NCBI GenBank assembly: GCA_016946835.1
Contig: JACVTC010000007.1
Location: 1,016,001-1,080,000 of the forward strand
Source: Neocallimastix lanati (nom. inval.)
Lineage: Eukaryota; Neocallimastigomycota; Neocallimastigomycetes; Neocallimastigales; Neocallimastigaceae
DNA: 64,000 nt
Reading direction: 5' to 3'
Below the pieces are notes generated by a model. It did no database searches, had not been told where the DNA came from, and saw only the letters and a program-made list of their open reading frames with translations. Position numbers and translations under genes: made by a program. Of the stretch, positions 12,280 to 24,884 are shown piece after piece; position 1 is the first letter of the stretch, and each line of letters starts with the position of its first letter.

Positions 12280-13850
12280 TAAAATGAGACCATACCTTTT
12301 AAATCAGATTTATTAAATGAAGCCATTAAATATAATACCACATTTAAGTATTATAGAATACATTCTTATTCATGGGAAGGAAAATGAAAATACTAAATAT
12401 TCATATTATAAATCCACTCTATTGCCAATACTAATTTTGCTGTTACTGATTTATTAATAAAATACAAGGGACAGATATTAATATTGATAAGGGTTATATA
12501 TTATGTGAATTATCTTATTGGCATAATTATTATTCTGATAATATCAAATATATATAATAAAAAAGAATTTTTTTTTTTATTTTTTTAATTTTATCTATAT
12601 ATCAAGTAAAATTTTTTATGAATTGGATACACAAGTTTATTTGAAATTTTATTGAAATATAATACTGATTATGGATACATCTTTCATTCTATCACTTCTT
12701 ACAGTTCATAAAAATCAAACGCCAATGACTACCATCAATATCAAAGAGATGGTAATAAAAAATAAAAAAGTAAAAATACTTAAATATCTATAATATATAT
12801 TGATAAATTAAATGTTTTTTTTTTTTCAATAATTTTTCTACAACTTTATTCTCTTCCTTTTTAAAACAAAAGAGATTGAAGGATCTTAAAAAGAAAGTTA
12901 GATACATCACAGAAGAACGCCAAATTTTAAATAAAAAAAATTAGAACATGATCTAAAAGATGTTTACAGTAAATGGAAAAAGAGTGGTTTTCTTAACAAA
13001 TTTATCAGAGTGGTATTCTCTTTAAAAGGTTTATCAACTTAATAAAGACTATTCTATAAAATTAGATGAAATGAAGAAGAAAAAGATGATCGTCATAAAG
13101 ATTTACATCAGATGGATTTCAACAATTTATCCCTCAACTACTGCTCTCAACCTAACTCTCTTTGAGATTTATTATATGAAAAGTAAGCCATTTAATTTTA
13201 TCTTAATATCTGTGGTTATTCATAGATGGATATCTGTCATTACTCAAAAGATTTAATTTGAAGCCTGTGGTATTGAAAATCATGCTAATAAAAAAGTTTA
13301 TGAAATGAATAGTGATATTAAAACATAAAATTTCATTATTAACTACCATCTGTTCCAATCCAAGTTATCTTATTTTAGTTAAACGCTGTTCCCTGTATGG
13401 ATCTATTGACTCGTCGTTATATATGGAAACTTATTTCAGATTTAAAAAATGTTCATAAAACCTCCATCATTTTAACTTCGCATTCCATTGAGGAAGCAGA
13501 AGCTCTCTTTGATCGTATTTTTATTATGATTAAAGGGTCGATCAGTTTGCATCAATACATCACAAAGTATTAAAATGAACCGTAATAACAATTATATTCT
13601 TGATGTATTTATAGATAATCCAGAAAGATTTTGAAAAAAAAAAAAATTTTTTGTACGTAATCAAATATATTTAGTATAGAACCAAATGAAAAATATGATA
13701 TAGAATCCTCCATTAGTCATCAAAAATATTCTGTTAAAATGAAAAATGAAAATATATGCTAATGTCTTTGTTATGATGAAACAAGCCAAAGAAAATGGTA
13801 TAACTTTGGGCAAGAATTCATTGTAACCAGTTTTTATTAATTTTACTAAT
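12280..13850 (+). pseudogene. ABCA-type ABC transporter pseudogene
   Basis: The clearest part is the nucleotide-binding domain end at about 13,375-13,560. One open stretch there reads MDLLTRRYIW (equivalent to the Walker B/D-loop region, usually D-E-P-x-x-G-M-D-P), followed by TSIILTSHSIEEAEALFDRI, which contains the H-loop His and the EEAE..CDRI signature typical of the ABCA subfamily. Upstream at about 13,130 the sequence YCSQPNSL then DLL resembles the Q-loop segment CPQHNxLFDxLT. Between and before these are many stops, frameshifts and deletions; I could not find Walker A. The segment at 12,400-12,480 (NTNFAVTDLL) may be the extracellular loop. A GT..AG-like intron remnant lies near 12,751-12,872. 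Intact ABCA proteins are lipid transporters of well over 1,500 residues; this copy cannot make one. Confidence 0.7.
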
Positions 13851-13882
13851 AATGTGGAATAAAAATAAAATATATTTTTTTT

Positions 13883-14232
13883 TTTTTAGACCAAAAATTT
13901 TTCCAGTACTTTTTCAGGGTTGCTTCTCCAGTTCCTAACTCCCCTTCGAAGCGAGGCCAATGAGATGAGATACTAGCACCATTGGCAAATGCATATAGGT
14001 CAGAAAGTTTGCAATTTAGTAGAATACATCTAAATCACTTAAGTATAATACATATCTTCATGGATACATAATATGTACTCTAATATTAATAATTCCCTCA
14101 TAAATATATTAAATGACAGTACTTGCGTAACCCTCTCAGGCCCTTACATATCTAGCCCACGGACAAACAACAAGGATAGAACCTATTTCAATTAGACTAA
14201 GAAGAATATACACTTCCATTGCTTTATTTATT
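13883..14232 (-). mobile_element. Degraded retroelement 3' ends (LINE-like)
   Basis: Two stacked fragments, both with 3' ends to the left. The first begins at the poly(T) of about 13,883-13,890 followed by AGACC, i.e. GGTCTAAAAA on -, and has an open stretch running to the tail (GELGTGEATLKKYWKNFW). The second is the piece at about 14,190-14,225 whose - strand reads GGAAGTGTATATTCTTCTTA then GTCTAA, matching the 3' end of the LINE fragment at 22,243. The segment is clearly less A/T-rich than its surroundings. Family assignment beyond shared 3' terminus is uncertain. Confidence 0.45.
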
Positions 14233-17200
14233 AATTATTAAATAGTATTCCTATATTGTATACATGTAAGCTTAAAAAAACAATATAAATATATTAAGTA
14301 TGATAAAAAAAGAATATATAAAAAGTGTCAATTAAAAATTTATTATAAATAAAATTAAAGGTAATCCAATGAAAATAAAGAGAATTTAAATTATTATTAT
14401 GGTATTATATATGAATTTAGAGATAATTTCTACCAAAAGTATTCATAAAATAAAGCAAAAGAAGTAATATCTGTATAAAAGATAGTGAAAAAAAAATTAA
14501 ATAATTAAGTGATAATATATAAATTAATGTAAAATAAAATAATTAAATAAATAATAAAATAAATCATTATACATTTATAAAATAATATAAATTAATAATT
14601 ATTTAAAATATATATATATATTTAAAATAATTATACTTTAGAGTAATATATATATATATAATAATTATTAAAAAATAAAAAAAAAATTATATATATAATT
14701 ATTAATATCATAATTCTTTTTTTTTTTTATTATTAATATATATTTAAAGTTCATTTATATTCTTTAAAAATATCATACACTAATTTCCACATTTTTTTTC
14801 TAATAATAAAAAAATAATAAAAAAAAAATATTTACACAAAAAATGCATATAATGCAAACTAAATATACACACACAACTAAAATAATTAAATATTATTCTT
14901 AAAGATTTTCTTTATAATTATCATTCAAATTATATTTATTTTTGTTTTTTATTTGTTTGTTATTATATATATTTTTTTTATTTTACCATAGTTAATAATT
15001 ACATAATATTTTTTATTTGAAATAGATATAAATTTTTTTAATATTATTTTTGTTTTTATTTTACTTTGTTTATTTATATTTTTGTTAATTTTTTTTATTT
15101 TTTGATTTATATATATATATTTCTAGAAAAAAATAAGAATTTTTCTTTTTTTTCTTTTTTTTTTTTTTTTTTTTTTTTAAATTGAATTCTTCCTTTTTAA
15201 AAAACTAATAGCATCTAAAAATTCAGAAAATTTTCATAACTTTTTAGGTCGCCCAAACAATAGTGCATATTATTAAATTAGATAATATATTCCACTATTA
15301 CATGATCATAGGAAGGAAAATAGGATAAAAAAAAGCAATTATTTTCTTCATTTTTATGTCCAAGAAAGAAACGAATTCCACTTTTTATATTTAGAGTAAA
15401 ATTAAACTTATTTTTTTTTTTTTTTTTTAATGTTTTCCTTTTGGTCTAAATAGTATCAATCCTACTTCAATATCCTAATTAAAGGTTAGAAAGACTGGAG
15501 AACTAAAAAAAAAAAGGAGAGATAATTATTGTCTATTTATACTTTTTTTTTTTTTCCACTATTTCCCCACCATTATTAGTATTTTCTAATTTATCTGATT
15601 TTCATAAAATTCTTTTTTCTTTTTCTTTTTCCTTTTCCTTTTTTTTTTTTATTCGTTTTGTTTTGTTTTTTCTATTTTAAGAATGTTTGTACTTTTCTAT
15701 TTTTCTATTTCTTTTCTTTTTTTTATTGTGTGTAGTGTGTATCATTAATTTTAACATTTATATATTTATTATTTATTTATTTATTTTTATTTAATATTTA
15801 TTTATTTATTTATTTTAATTTATTTAATAAAAAATTTATTCAAATATCAAACTCTTGATTGATATATTGAATTGAAAGTGATTGATTTCAGTAAAAAAAA
15901 AAAAAATATTTGTTAAACATCATAAATATATGCTTATAAATATTATAAATAAATAATTTAAATAGTATTTACATTTATATATTTATAAATATAAATAATA
16001 GTAAATATAACAAATATAACGAATATAATATAACAAATACATAAATATATAAATATAAATATAAATTTATATGTAAAAATAAAAATTTAGTTTTTTTAAA
16101 GAAATAAATTTGTTATTTCAGTTTCAATAGAAATAATAACAAATAACAAGAATTAACACAAAATAAAAAAAAATTATTTCATATTTATTATATAAAATAT
16201 AAAATATAAAATATAGAATATAAAATGTCAAAAAAAAAAATTTTTTTTTTTTTGTATTTTATTTCTTTTCCTTTTTATTCTTTTATAAATATTAAAAATG
16301 GGAAAATATTAATTATTTGGTAATAGAATAGTAGAATAGTAATTATGACTTTTTTTCTTTTTTCCTTTTAAAAAAAAATAAAAATTAAAAAAAAAGGAAA
16401 AAGGAAAAATTATTATAGAGTGAAGTACAAATATAAACTTTATTTATTACTAAAATTCCATTTAGCAATATTAATTATTTTTTTTAAAAAGTTAAATTTT
16501 TAAAAAATACAAATCAAAATAATGATAAATTTAATTAATCTATCTTTAATATAAATAATGACTAATTACTTGTATTAATATTTAAAATAAAAAGTATAAA
16601 AATCATGGAATTATTATTTTAAAAAAATGCATTTAATACTAAAAAAGAAAATAAAAAAATTCTTTATACTGTTTTTAGCAATAATCAAGTGAAATAATCT
16701 TATATCTAAATTATAATTCGTATTTGAACATAAAATATAATTTATATCATTAATTTATGCAATCATTAATTTTATTAATCATTTTATTATCTCTCTTTAT
16801 AATTAAATATTAAGAATAATTTTATTAACGAATTTTATAATACATTTTATACATTTTATACTTTACTATTTAAAATGTGTTTATTATTATATTTTTAAAT
16901 ATTGATATTTTAGAGTTATATTTTTTGCCTTATAACATTTTATATGATTTTTTTTATATATTTTTCTATTAAATATGTTAATAATTAACCGACATCATAA
17001 GAACACCTTTAAAAATAGATTCTAATTGATTAAATATATTCCAATAAATGTTTATTTTCAATAAAATTATTCTTTAACTTTTTCTTTTTCTTTTTTTTTT
17101 ATTTTTATTTTTATTTTTATTTCTTATTTTATTTTCACTTTATTTCAATTCATTAATATGAATGAATCTAAATTTATATATTTAAAAATTATTAAATACA

Positions 17201-19299
17201 ATATTTTAATTATTCAATTCATAAATAATTAATAAAAACATCGGTCTGTAAAAGATACTGAATGGAAACGGAATCGTATCATAACCCTAAGAATAAATAA
17301 ATATATTTTATTTAAATTTAAAAAAACCATATTGAATATATTGATTTATAATTCAAAATAAAAAAAAAATTTTTTTAAAAGAAAAAAGAAAAAAAAAAAA
17401 AAAAAAGGAAAAAAACTTCATAAAATAAAAGAAATGGAAATATGAAATATTGATATTTTTGATTAGAGAGTGAAATTTATTATAATAATAATATATCAAA
17501 TTTTATATTAATTGTATTAATAGCCTTTTGATATATTTATATATTTATATATATATATAATTCATAAGATTTATATAAATAGACAAAATATTTATTTCAT
17601 TTCTTTTTTTTTTTTTTTTTTTGAGCTTAATTTTGATTTCTATTTCTTTGTTAATTTTTAAATATTAAAATAGAAATAGAAATAATATATGCTTTTATTT
17701 ATTTATTTATTTATATATTATTTATTCATTTAATATATATATAACTTATTATATAGAAAACAGAAAAAAAGAATTTATTTTTTTATTTTATTTTTATATT
17801 TTTGATGTCATTTGTGACACCAAATTTTAAATGGTAACATAAATTATCAATTTAATTTAATAGAAAATAAATAAATAAATGGAAAGATAAATAAATGGAA
17901 AAACAAATAAATAAATAAAAATTCTTATTCATTCTTTTCATATTAAATAATCCAAAAATTCAATAAATATTGATCCTGAATCTTTTTTTCTGCTTTTATT
18001 TCATATATTATTTTTAAAGTCTTGCATATAATAAGTATAGCAAGTACAAAAAATAAATAAATATATATATATATTTATATATTTATTTATTTATTTATAA
18101 CCTCAGCAATAGCATATAATTAATCATTCTATAAAGAAAAATATATTTAAATAAAAACTATATATTTAAAAAAAAAAAAATAAAACCAAGAATATGATGT
18201 TATTTTAATTATTTAAAAAACTATTCTCCTAATTTTATTTATCTATTATTATTTTATAATTCTATAATTATGTTTATTTTATATTAAATTTATTTAATCC
18301 TTTTTCTATTTTTATTTTTATTCATGTTCATATTATAATAAGAGTGGCATTTCGCTTTGTTGCCAAATTAAATTATTAAATGAATGATACATAAATAAAT
18401 AAATTAAAATATTACTAATATTGATGTATTTATTTTTTTAAAGTAAATATTTAAATATTAAAAAAAATTTTTATATATAATTAAATATATCTTTATAGTA
18501 AAATATATTTTTATAGTTAAATATTATAAATAATTATTTTATTATTAAATTAATATTATGAAAAAATTTTGAATTTACTACAATAGTTATTTATGTGTAT
18601 ACAATACAATAAATTTTTTTTATAATTTTAAAATTGTTTCATTATTTCTTTATTCCTTTTATTTATATGTAATAATATGATGTTCAAATAACTTTTATGT
18701 ATTATTCTATTGAAGATAATCATTGTAATTAACAAAAATATGTGTTTTTTATATTTATACTAAGTTGGAAAATGTTATTAACTACGTATTATTATAAATA
18801 TTTTACTATTATTATATGTTACCATAATCAAATATTAATTATAACTTTAAAATCAATAAATGGTATTTTTATAAATTATTTTTATTATTAGATAGCATAA
18901 TTTATCTTTTTTTGATGAACTAAATAAAAAGATACATGTTTTTAATAATATCTAATAATTGTATACATTATATATTTCATATACATACATTAATGTAATA
19001 TTAATATAATCTTAAATTTCTAATTGTTAAATAATAAAATATATGAAGAACTAAATAAGATAAAGATAAATGCCATTAAATTATAAACATAAATTTTTAT
19101 TTAAACTTGGTAAAAAAAATTAGTAAATAGTTTTATTATTACAATTAACATAATTTAAATTTATCTTATTTTTTTTAGTATTTAGTATTTTTATTTTTAT
19201 TTTAATTCTAATTTTTTATTTTATGTTATTTCATATTATTTTTTGCATTTTTTTTTTCTATTTAATACTAATTCAATTAAAATTATTCAATAAATAAAG
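14233..19299. other. Long gene-free AT-rich region
   Basis: Five kilobases of A/T-rich DNA with poly(T), poly(A) and TTTA repeats. No plausible coding exon or RNA gene was found. A short piece at about 18,339-18,375 (GTGGCATTTCGC then TTGCCAAATTAAATTATTAA) resembles the terminal sequence of the MITE at 47,466 and may be a decayed copy. Another weak resemblance is at about 15,247-15,285. Confidence 0.55.
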
Positions 19300-19319
19300 T
19301 TATCAATAAATTTATAGCA

Positions 19320-20160
19320 CTTACCTCTAATACCTAAGTGATGAGTCTTCATTAACACATTAAATATGGGAACATAGTCACACGATTTTTTAAGGTCTAA
19401 AAAAGCATGGTAAGTATCTTTATTTTCAAATTTTCTTCTCTGATCTGACATATAATTCTTAATGTAGTGTAAAGACTTATACGTTCTTCTCGGTTACAAA
19501 GTTCATATTGTTCAGGTCCTTTAAATCTTTTGTTAATTCCATATTTAGAGATTCTATTATAGATGATTTTAGCTATAATTTTTTAATCCATTATTGATAA
19601 TAGAGATACCACGATAGTTATTACAATCTGATGGTTCGTCCTTTTTATAAATAGAAACAATTGATGAATTATTCCATGATTTTGGAAAATCACCATTCCA
19701 AATACGATTGATTAAGGCTTTGAGACATTTAAAAACAGATGAAATATTACTATTATTTTCACTAGATTCTTCTGAATCACAATGAATCAAAGCTTTGAAG
19801 AATTCCATTGAAATACCATCAGGACCACAAGTTTTAAAAAATTAGGGGTAGATGAGATTGATTCGATAATTTTTTCATCGCTTATACCTTGGTTAATATT
19901 CCATTCTTGTTGACTTGGACTTCCCAAGTTCCTATGTGCGTTAGAATCTTTCAATAAATCTTTTGAAAGACTATGACCTGAAGAATCCGACTCTAGGAAT
20001 TTATAATGAGAATGCCAAGCTATAAATTTTTTATCTGTAGAAGAAACTAGTTCATTATTATTGTTATTAATAGGATAAGAGACCGTGAAAGATTGATTAT
20101 ATAATTTTATATTCTTTTTTACCCATTTCCATGCCTTATTACTATCTTTCTTAAGAGCTA
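19320..20160 (-). pseudogene. LINE reverse transcriptase N-terminal half, degraded
   Basis: Contains GISMEFFKALI (about 19,790-19,815), FPKSWNNSSIVSIYKK and DCNNYRGISIINNGLK (about 19,590-19,695), which are the finger-domain signatures of non-LTR RTs, and palm motif A as AFLDLKKSCD (about 19,380-19,415) with its catalytic Asp. Motifs B and C are missing because the copy ends at about 19,310. Frameshifts separate the blocks. Confidence 0.8.
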
Positions 20161-20429
20161 ACGAACATCCAATTTTAATTCAATATAAATATTCTTTTTT
20201 CCTAAATTCTTTTACATTTTACATTCATTGGAATTACTTGCAAATTTATAACCCTTAATTTGTTTATATTTCATATGTTTTACTTTTTGAAGACAATAAA
20301 TTTTATGTGACATTCTAAACATCGCTTTTCTGATTTCTGTTGACGATACAATCGATAAACCCTTAGCTATAAAATTAATAGTGTTAATGAATTTTTCAAC
20401 GATACTATCTACTGAAAGTTCTTCATTTC

Positions 20430-21664
20430 CTAATTCTTCACTAAGAAGCTCAAATTTATTGTGATGACAAATTTCTTTCTTAAGTTCAAGACATTTTGTA
20501 CCTTTTTCATATAATAAATTTTTTTTGGTAACAAAAATGATTCATCTGTGGTAGCTTTACTGCAATAAACTACCAAAGGTTTATGATCAGATACAGAAGG
20601 ATAATCAAAAAAATAAACACTTGATATTTTATCCAGTTTACCTGAGCTGAGTAATTCATGATCAATATCTGATAAATTATCAACCTCTAGTCCATGAAAT
20701 AGGTGAACCATTAATTGGAAGAATAATCCAATTACCAAGGTTACTATTGGTTAATTTTATCATGTAAATCAGCGGTGCTCATGTTAAAGTCTCCAAGAAG
20801 AAAAGATGGATAATTGTCGTAATTCTGAAACCATGTGAAAACTTCAGAGAAAGCATAACGGACTTGTAATGAATGTTTCTTATTGGAAATATAGACATTA
20901 CCTACGGAACACTTAAAGTGATTCCATTGACTATATATTGTTAAAGAAACAAGTTGAATGTTGGAATTATCTTCAAGTACTGTTTGACATGAGACATGAT
21001 ACCCAAGATTTAAACTTCCGCAACCTGGCGTATTTGAATCCTTTCTTTTATGTAAATATTTGTAGTTGGGAAGTGTTATTTTTTACACTTTTACATAGGT
21101 TTCTAGCATCATTAGTAGCATTATCTGTTTCTTGAAAACATAGGAATAATGATTTAAAAATCGTGTTGAAGTACTCAATACTATCTCTTTTCACAAAATT
21201 CCATCCATTAGTATTCCAACTAAGACAAAAAGAAAACTTTCCTGTGTTAGAAAGTGAAATTGGATTTTGAGAATTAAGATTAGGAATATTGGGAGCATTG
21301 AGTAAATGATTGCTATTTATAACATTTACTAAATTAAATGAACTGAGTTTGTATTATTGGATGTTTTATTAGAAATTAATTTTTGTTTTTTAAAAAGTTA
21401 AAATGAAGCCTTGTGATTCCATTTGGAACATCTACAATATGAATTTTAACTCCTGATATTGCTTTTTTCAAATACTTTTTCAAATTTTTCGTGGTCGAAA
21501 TTTGAAGTATATACTTTAATCCTGAAGAAACTATCACTGAATTTAGTAATTCGCTTCACTGACAAAATATTATCCTTAAATTTTTTGCATATAGAATGAA
21601 TAAATTCTTTCATTTTAGCATTGGTCAATGAGTGTATACCTTGTGTTGTCAACAGATGTTTCAT
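20430..21664 (-). pseudogene. LINE APE-type endonuclease domain, degraded
   Basis: Recognisable endonuclease landmarks in the expected order on the - strand: SWNTNGWN (about 21,190-21,220), QETDN with the catalytic-type Glu (about 21,110), GDFNMSTADLHDKI (about 20,765-20,800, first part frameshifted), and SDHKPL (about 20,575-20,595). SDHKPL is the hallmark His of AP-like endonucleases that nick target DNA for target-primed reverse transcription. The N-terminal 72-residue open stretch (begins MKHLLTTQGI) precedes this domain. Several in-frame stops and at least two frameshifts separate the blocks. Confidence 0.75.
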
Positions 21665-22119
21665 AACAGCGAGAATCCCGGTGAAAAATCTTTTCCATAA
21701 TGAACTATCAATTATAAATCAATAAAAAATGAAACTAATATAAACTAAAAAACTAAAAACTAAAAAATATAGTATAAATAAAAAAAAAATAAAAAATATA
21801 AAAAAATAAATATAGAAAAAATTAAAAAAAGAAAAAAAACTATATAAAAAAATTAAAATAATATGAAGTTTTTTCTTTGTTCTTTGTGCAGTAATTAATA
21901 AATATTTAAGTAAAATAAACTATTTGTACATTTTGTTATAATTAATAATCTTTTCTTTTTATCTTTTGAATTATTGTTTTTCTTTGTTACATAAGTTTAA
22001 ATAATACTATAGAAAAATACATATACATAATAATGTAAAAGTAAAAAATTCAATAGATTCATACAATGATAATAAGCAGAAACTATATGATATTATAAAA
22101 TTATACAACTCCAATGTTA

Positions 22120-22884
22120 CTACATATCCAACTTAAAACAATTAAAAACATCAGGTTCACTTTCTACAGTATTCCAGTGTTCCAATTTTCTCTCTTCATA
22201 CAAGAATCCACTTTAGAAATTTTTTTTTTTTTTAGACCAGGAAGAGATTACACTTCCAGTACCTTATTAAATAGATGAATATATTTTATATATTATTTTT
22301 TTTAATAAATAAAATTACATTATATAATTTAAAGATAAAAAATAAAATGCATGAAAAATATTAATTAAAATAAAAAATAATAAAAATAAAAATTAAAAAT
22401 TAAAAAAAAAAAAAATTAATTAATTATGGAAAATTTAATGTAATAAATAATAAAAAATAAGTTCAAAAGTTAGAAAAAATTTCGGGTGTGATGTATGCTA
22501 TGTGTAAGTAACATGATCACCCATTAAATATAAAATAATAAAACAAAGAAGTAACATCTTTAAAAATAGATAGTGTGTGGTATCCACTAAACTCTTTCCT
22601 GAACCGCAAGAAAGATCATCAAAAGTTGAATTACTTACTATAGGTTCTGTGTTCGAAACTGTGCTATTAGTAAATGTGTATTGAGGAGAATTAACAGGAC
22701 TTCTTACTGCACTATTCCTTTGCTATATTGATACGACGTCGGCACTCTTGGTAATGAAGGTGTTTTTGTTAAACCTCTCAAAAAGTAACTCAAGAGAGCT
22801 ACTGATGATCGGTATTATTTTAGTAAGATTTTTCTCAAGCTCCACAATATACAGAACAATAGACCCCTGTGAATTCTTTAGAAA
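22120..22884 (-). mobile_element. LINE 3' fragment(s)
   Basis: The - strand at about 22,800-22,690 encodes a degraded version of the LINE C-terminus (ELEKNLTKIIPIISSSLELL ... KSADV), which matches EFLTNVIPLICRSFRLMM ... KSVDV in the neighbouring copy. The element's 3' end is GGTCTAAAAA at about 22,243 (poly(T) on + at 22,228-22,242). Left of that, at 22,120-22,215, a further piece on - reads YEERKLEHWNTVE and may be another truncated insertion. Confidence 0.6.
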
Positions 22885-24882
22885 TTTTTTTTTTTTTTTT
22901 TTAGACTTAGAGAAAGCTTTATTTAATTTATAATAATAATAATAATAAAATTACATGATTTTAAAGAAAAATAAAAATAATAAAATACATGAAATAAAAT
23001 ATTATATATTATAAAATTATAAAAGTGCGTTAGAAGCAATAACCTCTAACTTTTCCCATTCCTCGATGATAACACCACGTCCTTTATTGTGAGTAATAAT
23101 TTCAGTATTAGAGTTATCAAATGAATATATATCAGTTCTTTCACCAGGAGGTGAAAATTCATGCCTTATCATTTCGACGTCGACGCTCTTAGCAACGGTA
23201 GATTCAATAGATTCAATGGAATACCATTTCATCATCAATCTAAAAGATCGACAAATTAATGGTATTACGTTTGTTAGAAACTCCGCAATCCCCACAAAAT
23301 ACGGAACAGGAGACAAAGTTGAACTTTGTTTAAAAATATTGTCAACTAATTGTCTTTGTTCCTCATTATTAACTTTAATTTTTTCATATATTGAACGCCC
23401 GCCAAAGAAGAGCACTCAATATAAAGTAATAAATATTATTTTCTGAATCTAAAGAAACATCCAAGGATTTTTGTTCAATTATCATTGCAAACCTCAAAAA
23501 GAGATCATCTAGAAAAGGTAAAGAATTATTTCTGAAATATTCCAATTCTTTACAGGAAAAGATCCAGTGAGAAAAGCTAGGTACACTAACACCACAACAA
23601 GGGCAATATTTAGGGCAATCTTCTGAGACAATTTTTCTTTTAATGGAATTACTAATGTCAAATTTAAAACCACACCTAATTCGAGAAATCCAAAAGAATC
23701 CCAATTGATACTTAGGATATTGAAATGTTAAATCTTTGATTTCTGAAATAAATCCAAAATCATTCTCCTTGTAAATAATTTCTTTTTTTTTTAGCTTTTG
23801 AGGGTTTGAAGACATCTCTTTCCCAATAAAACATTTTTATTTCACTGGTTTTTTTACCATTTAATTTCTTATCTAAAATCCTTGATTCTTTAGTCCATGA
23901 GTAATGTGACATAATAGGAATATTATTAGTGAGATGATTAATAATACATTATGAGTTTTTCCATTTTCTAAAGCAGCATAATTGAAATGTAGCACTGATA
24001 GCTGAAAGAGGAGGAATTCTCAATTCACGAATAATATCAAAGAGACTAACATAAGAACTGCGAGATTTAAATCCATAACTCCAATAAAGTTCTCTATTAA
24101 TAATTTTCTGAGCTTTAGAACATCTGCTCTTATTTGAACCAAAGAGAGGAGCATAATATAAAACAAGACCAAGAATAAACAAAATTAAAACATATTTCTT
24201 CAATGGGAAAGGAACAGATTTATTAATAAGAAATCGAAAGTACGAATTTAATTTGACATTTAAATTACTGTTTAATTTGGATTATATAGGTTTCAATGAT
24301 AAAGATTCATCAAAAGGAATACCAAGATAGGTATAGTTGTCAGTTTTAGGTAATTTGTTACTACCAAGAAAGAAAGATGGATCTTCATAATTTATCGGTT
24401 TAACAAAGTTAATCGGTTTTTACAACAAGAATAGCGCACTTATTAATTTCAAAAGTCATTTCATTTTTAATAGCCCATTAATGAACTTTATTCAAAATTT
24501 TCTTAAGAGCTTGTTTAGATAGAGTAACTAAAACAATATCATCCGCAAAAAGTCCACCACAACAATATTGAGAATCTAGATATACACCATACTTATCACA
24601 GTTATCGAGCACATCATTAATGAACAAATTGAATAAAATAGGAGATAGAAATCATATGAAAGATTAGGATATTCATAACAAAGTTTTATAAAATCTGATG
24701 TTTCTTCGAATCTCTGTATTTGTCACAAAATTCAGCTTTATTAGAATTGATTTTCATATCTCTTTTCCAATAATATTATCGGATAAAACTCTTTATAAGT
24801 TGTTCACTTAAATTTCTCTGTATTACAGTATCGAATTGTAGCTCACCTACTTCAGAAAGGATAACCATCGATTATCACCAGA
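22885..24882 (-). mobile_element. LINE retrotransposon copy C (5'-truncated, broken)
   Basis: The 3' end is marked by poly(T) on + at about 22,885-22,903 (AGTCTAAAAA on -). Reading leftward from 24,660 to 23,017, the copy has RT motifs B/C through the C-terminal zinc-finger domain. It abuts the next element's poly(T) at 24,888. The piece 24,660-24,880 (- strand frame with ELQFDTVIQRNLSEQLIKSF) does not continue RT in register and may be rearranged or from another element. Confidence 0.75.
23017..24660 (-). pseudogene. LINE ORF2 RT/C-terminal domain, broken
   Basis: Blocks in order on -: SPILFNLFINDVLDNCDKYG (motif B end, 24,660-24,590), GGLFADDIVL (motif C, FADD, about 24,530-24,560), the thumb-like NRELYWSYGFKSRSSYVSLF then RIPPLSA (24,100-24,000), and a zinc-finger CPCC..HW..C (about 23,555-23,620). 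These are followed in another frame by a 130-residue C-terminal segment ending EWEKLEVIASNALL (23,415-23,017). The long open stretches 24,203-23,949, 23,815-23,384 and 23,415-23,017 overlap by frameshift. No complete protein can be made. Confidence 0.8.
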
Positions 24883-24884
24883 AT

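Larger units (their letters stand above)
19310..21668 (-). mobile_element. LINE retrotransposon copy A (endonuclease plus RT, broken)
   Basis: Reads right to left: ORF start region (21,664-21,446), apurinic-type endonuclease (about 21,230-20,430), then reverse transcriptase (about 20,160-19,320). The copy stops abruptly inside RT, just after the palm sequence that continues as GKCYNFIENLYLSSK in copy B at 26,700, so the 3' half is missing. Many stops and frameshifts make it inactive. RT and endonuclease parts are listed separately. Confidence 0.8.

Noticed and set aside
13071-13256. 61-residue open frame on +
   Set aside because: Out of frame with the recognisable ABCA pieces in the same interval; judged a chance frame in the pseudogene.
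15240-15310. Piece resembling the MITE terminus (TGCATATTATTAAATT)
   Set aside because: Shared bases are mostly A/T and the diagnostic GCATTTCGCCAAG core is absent.
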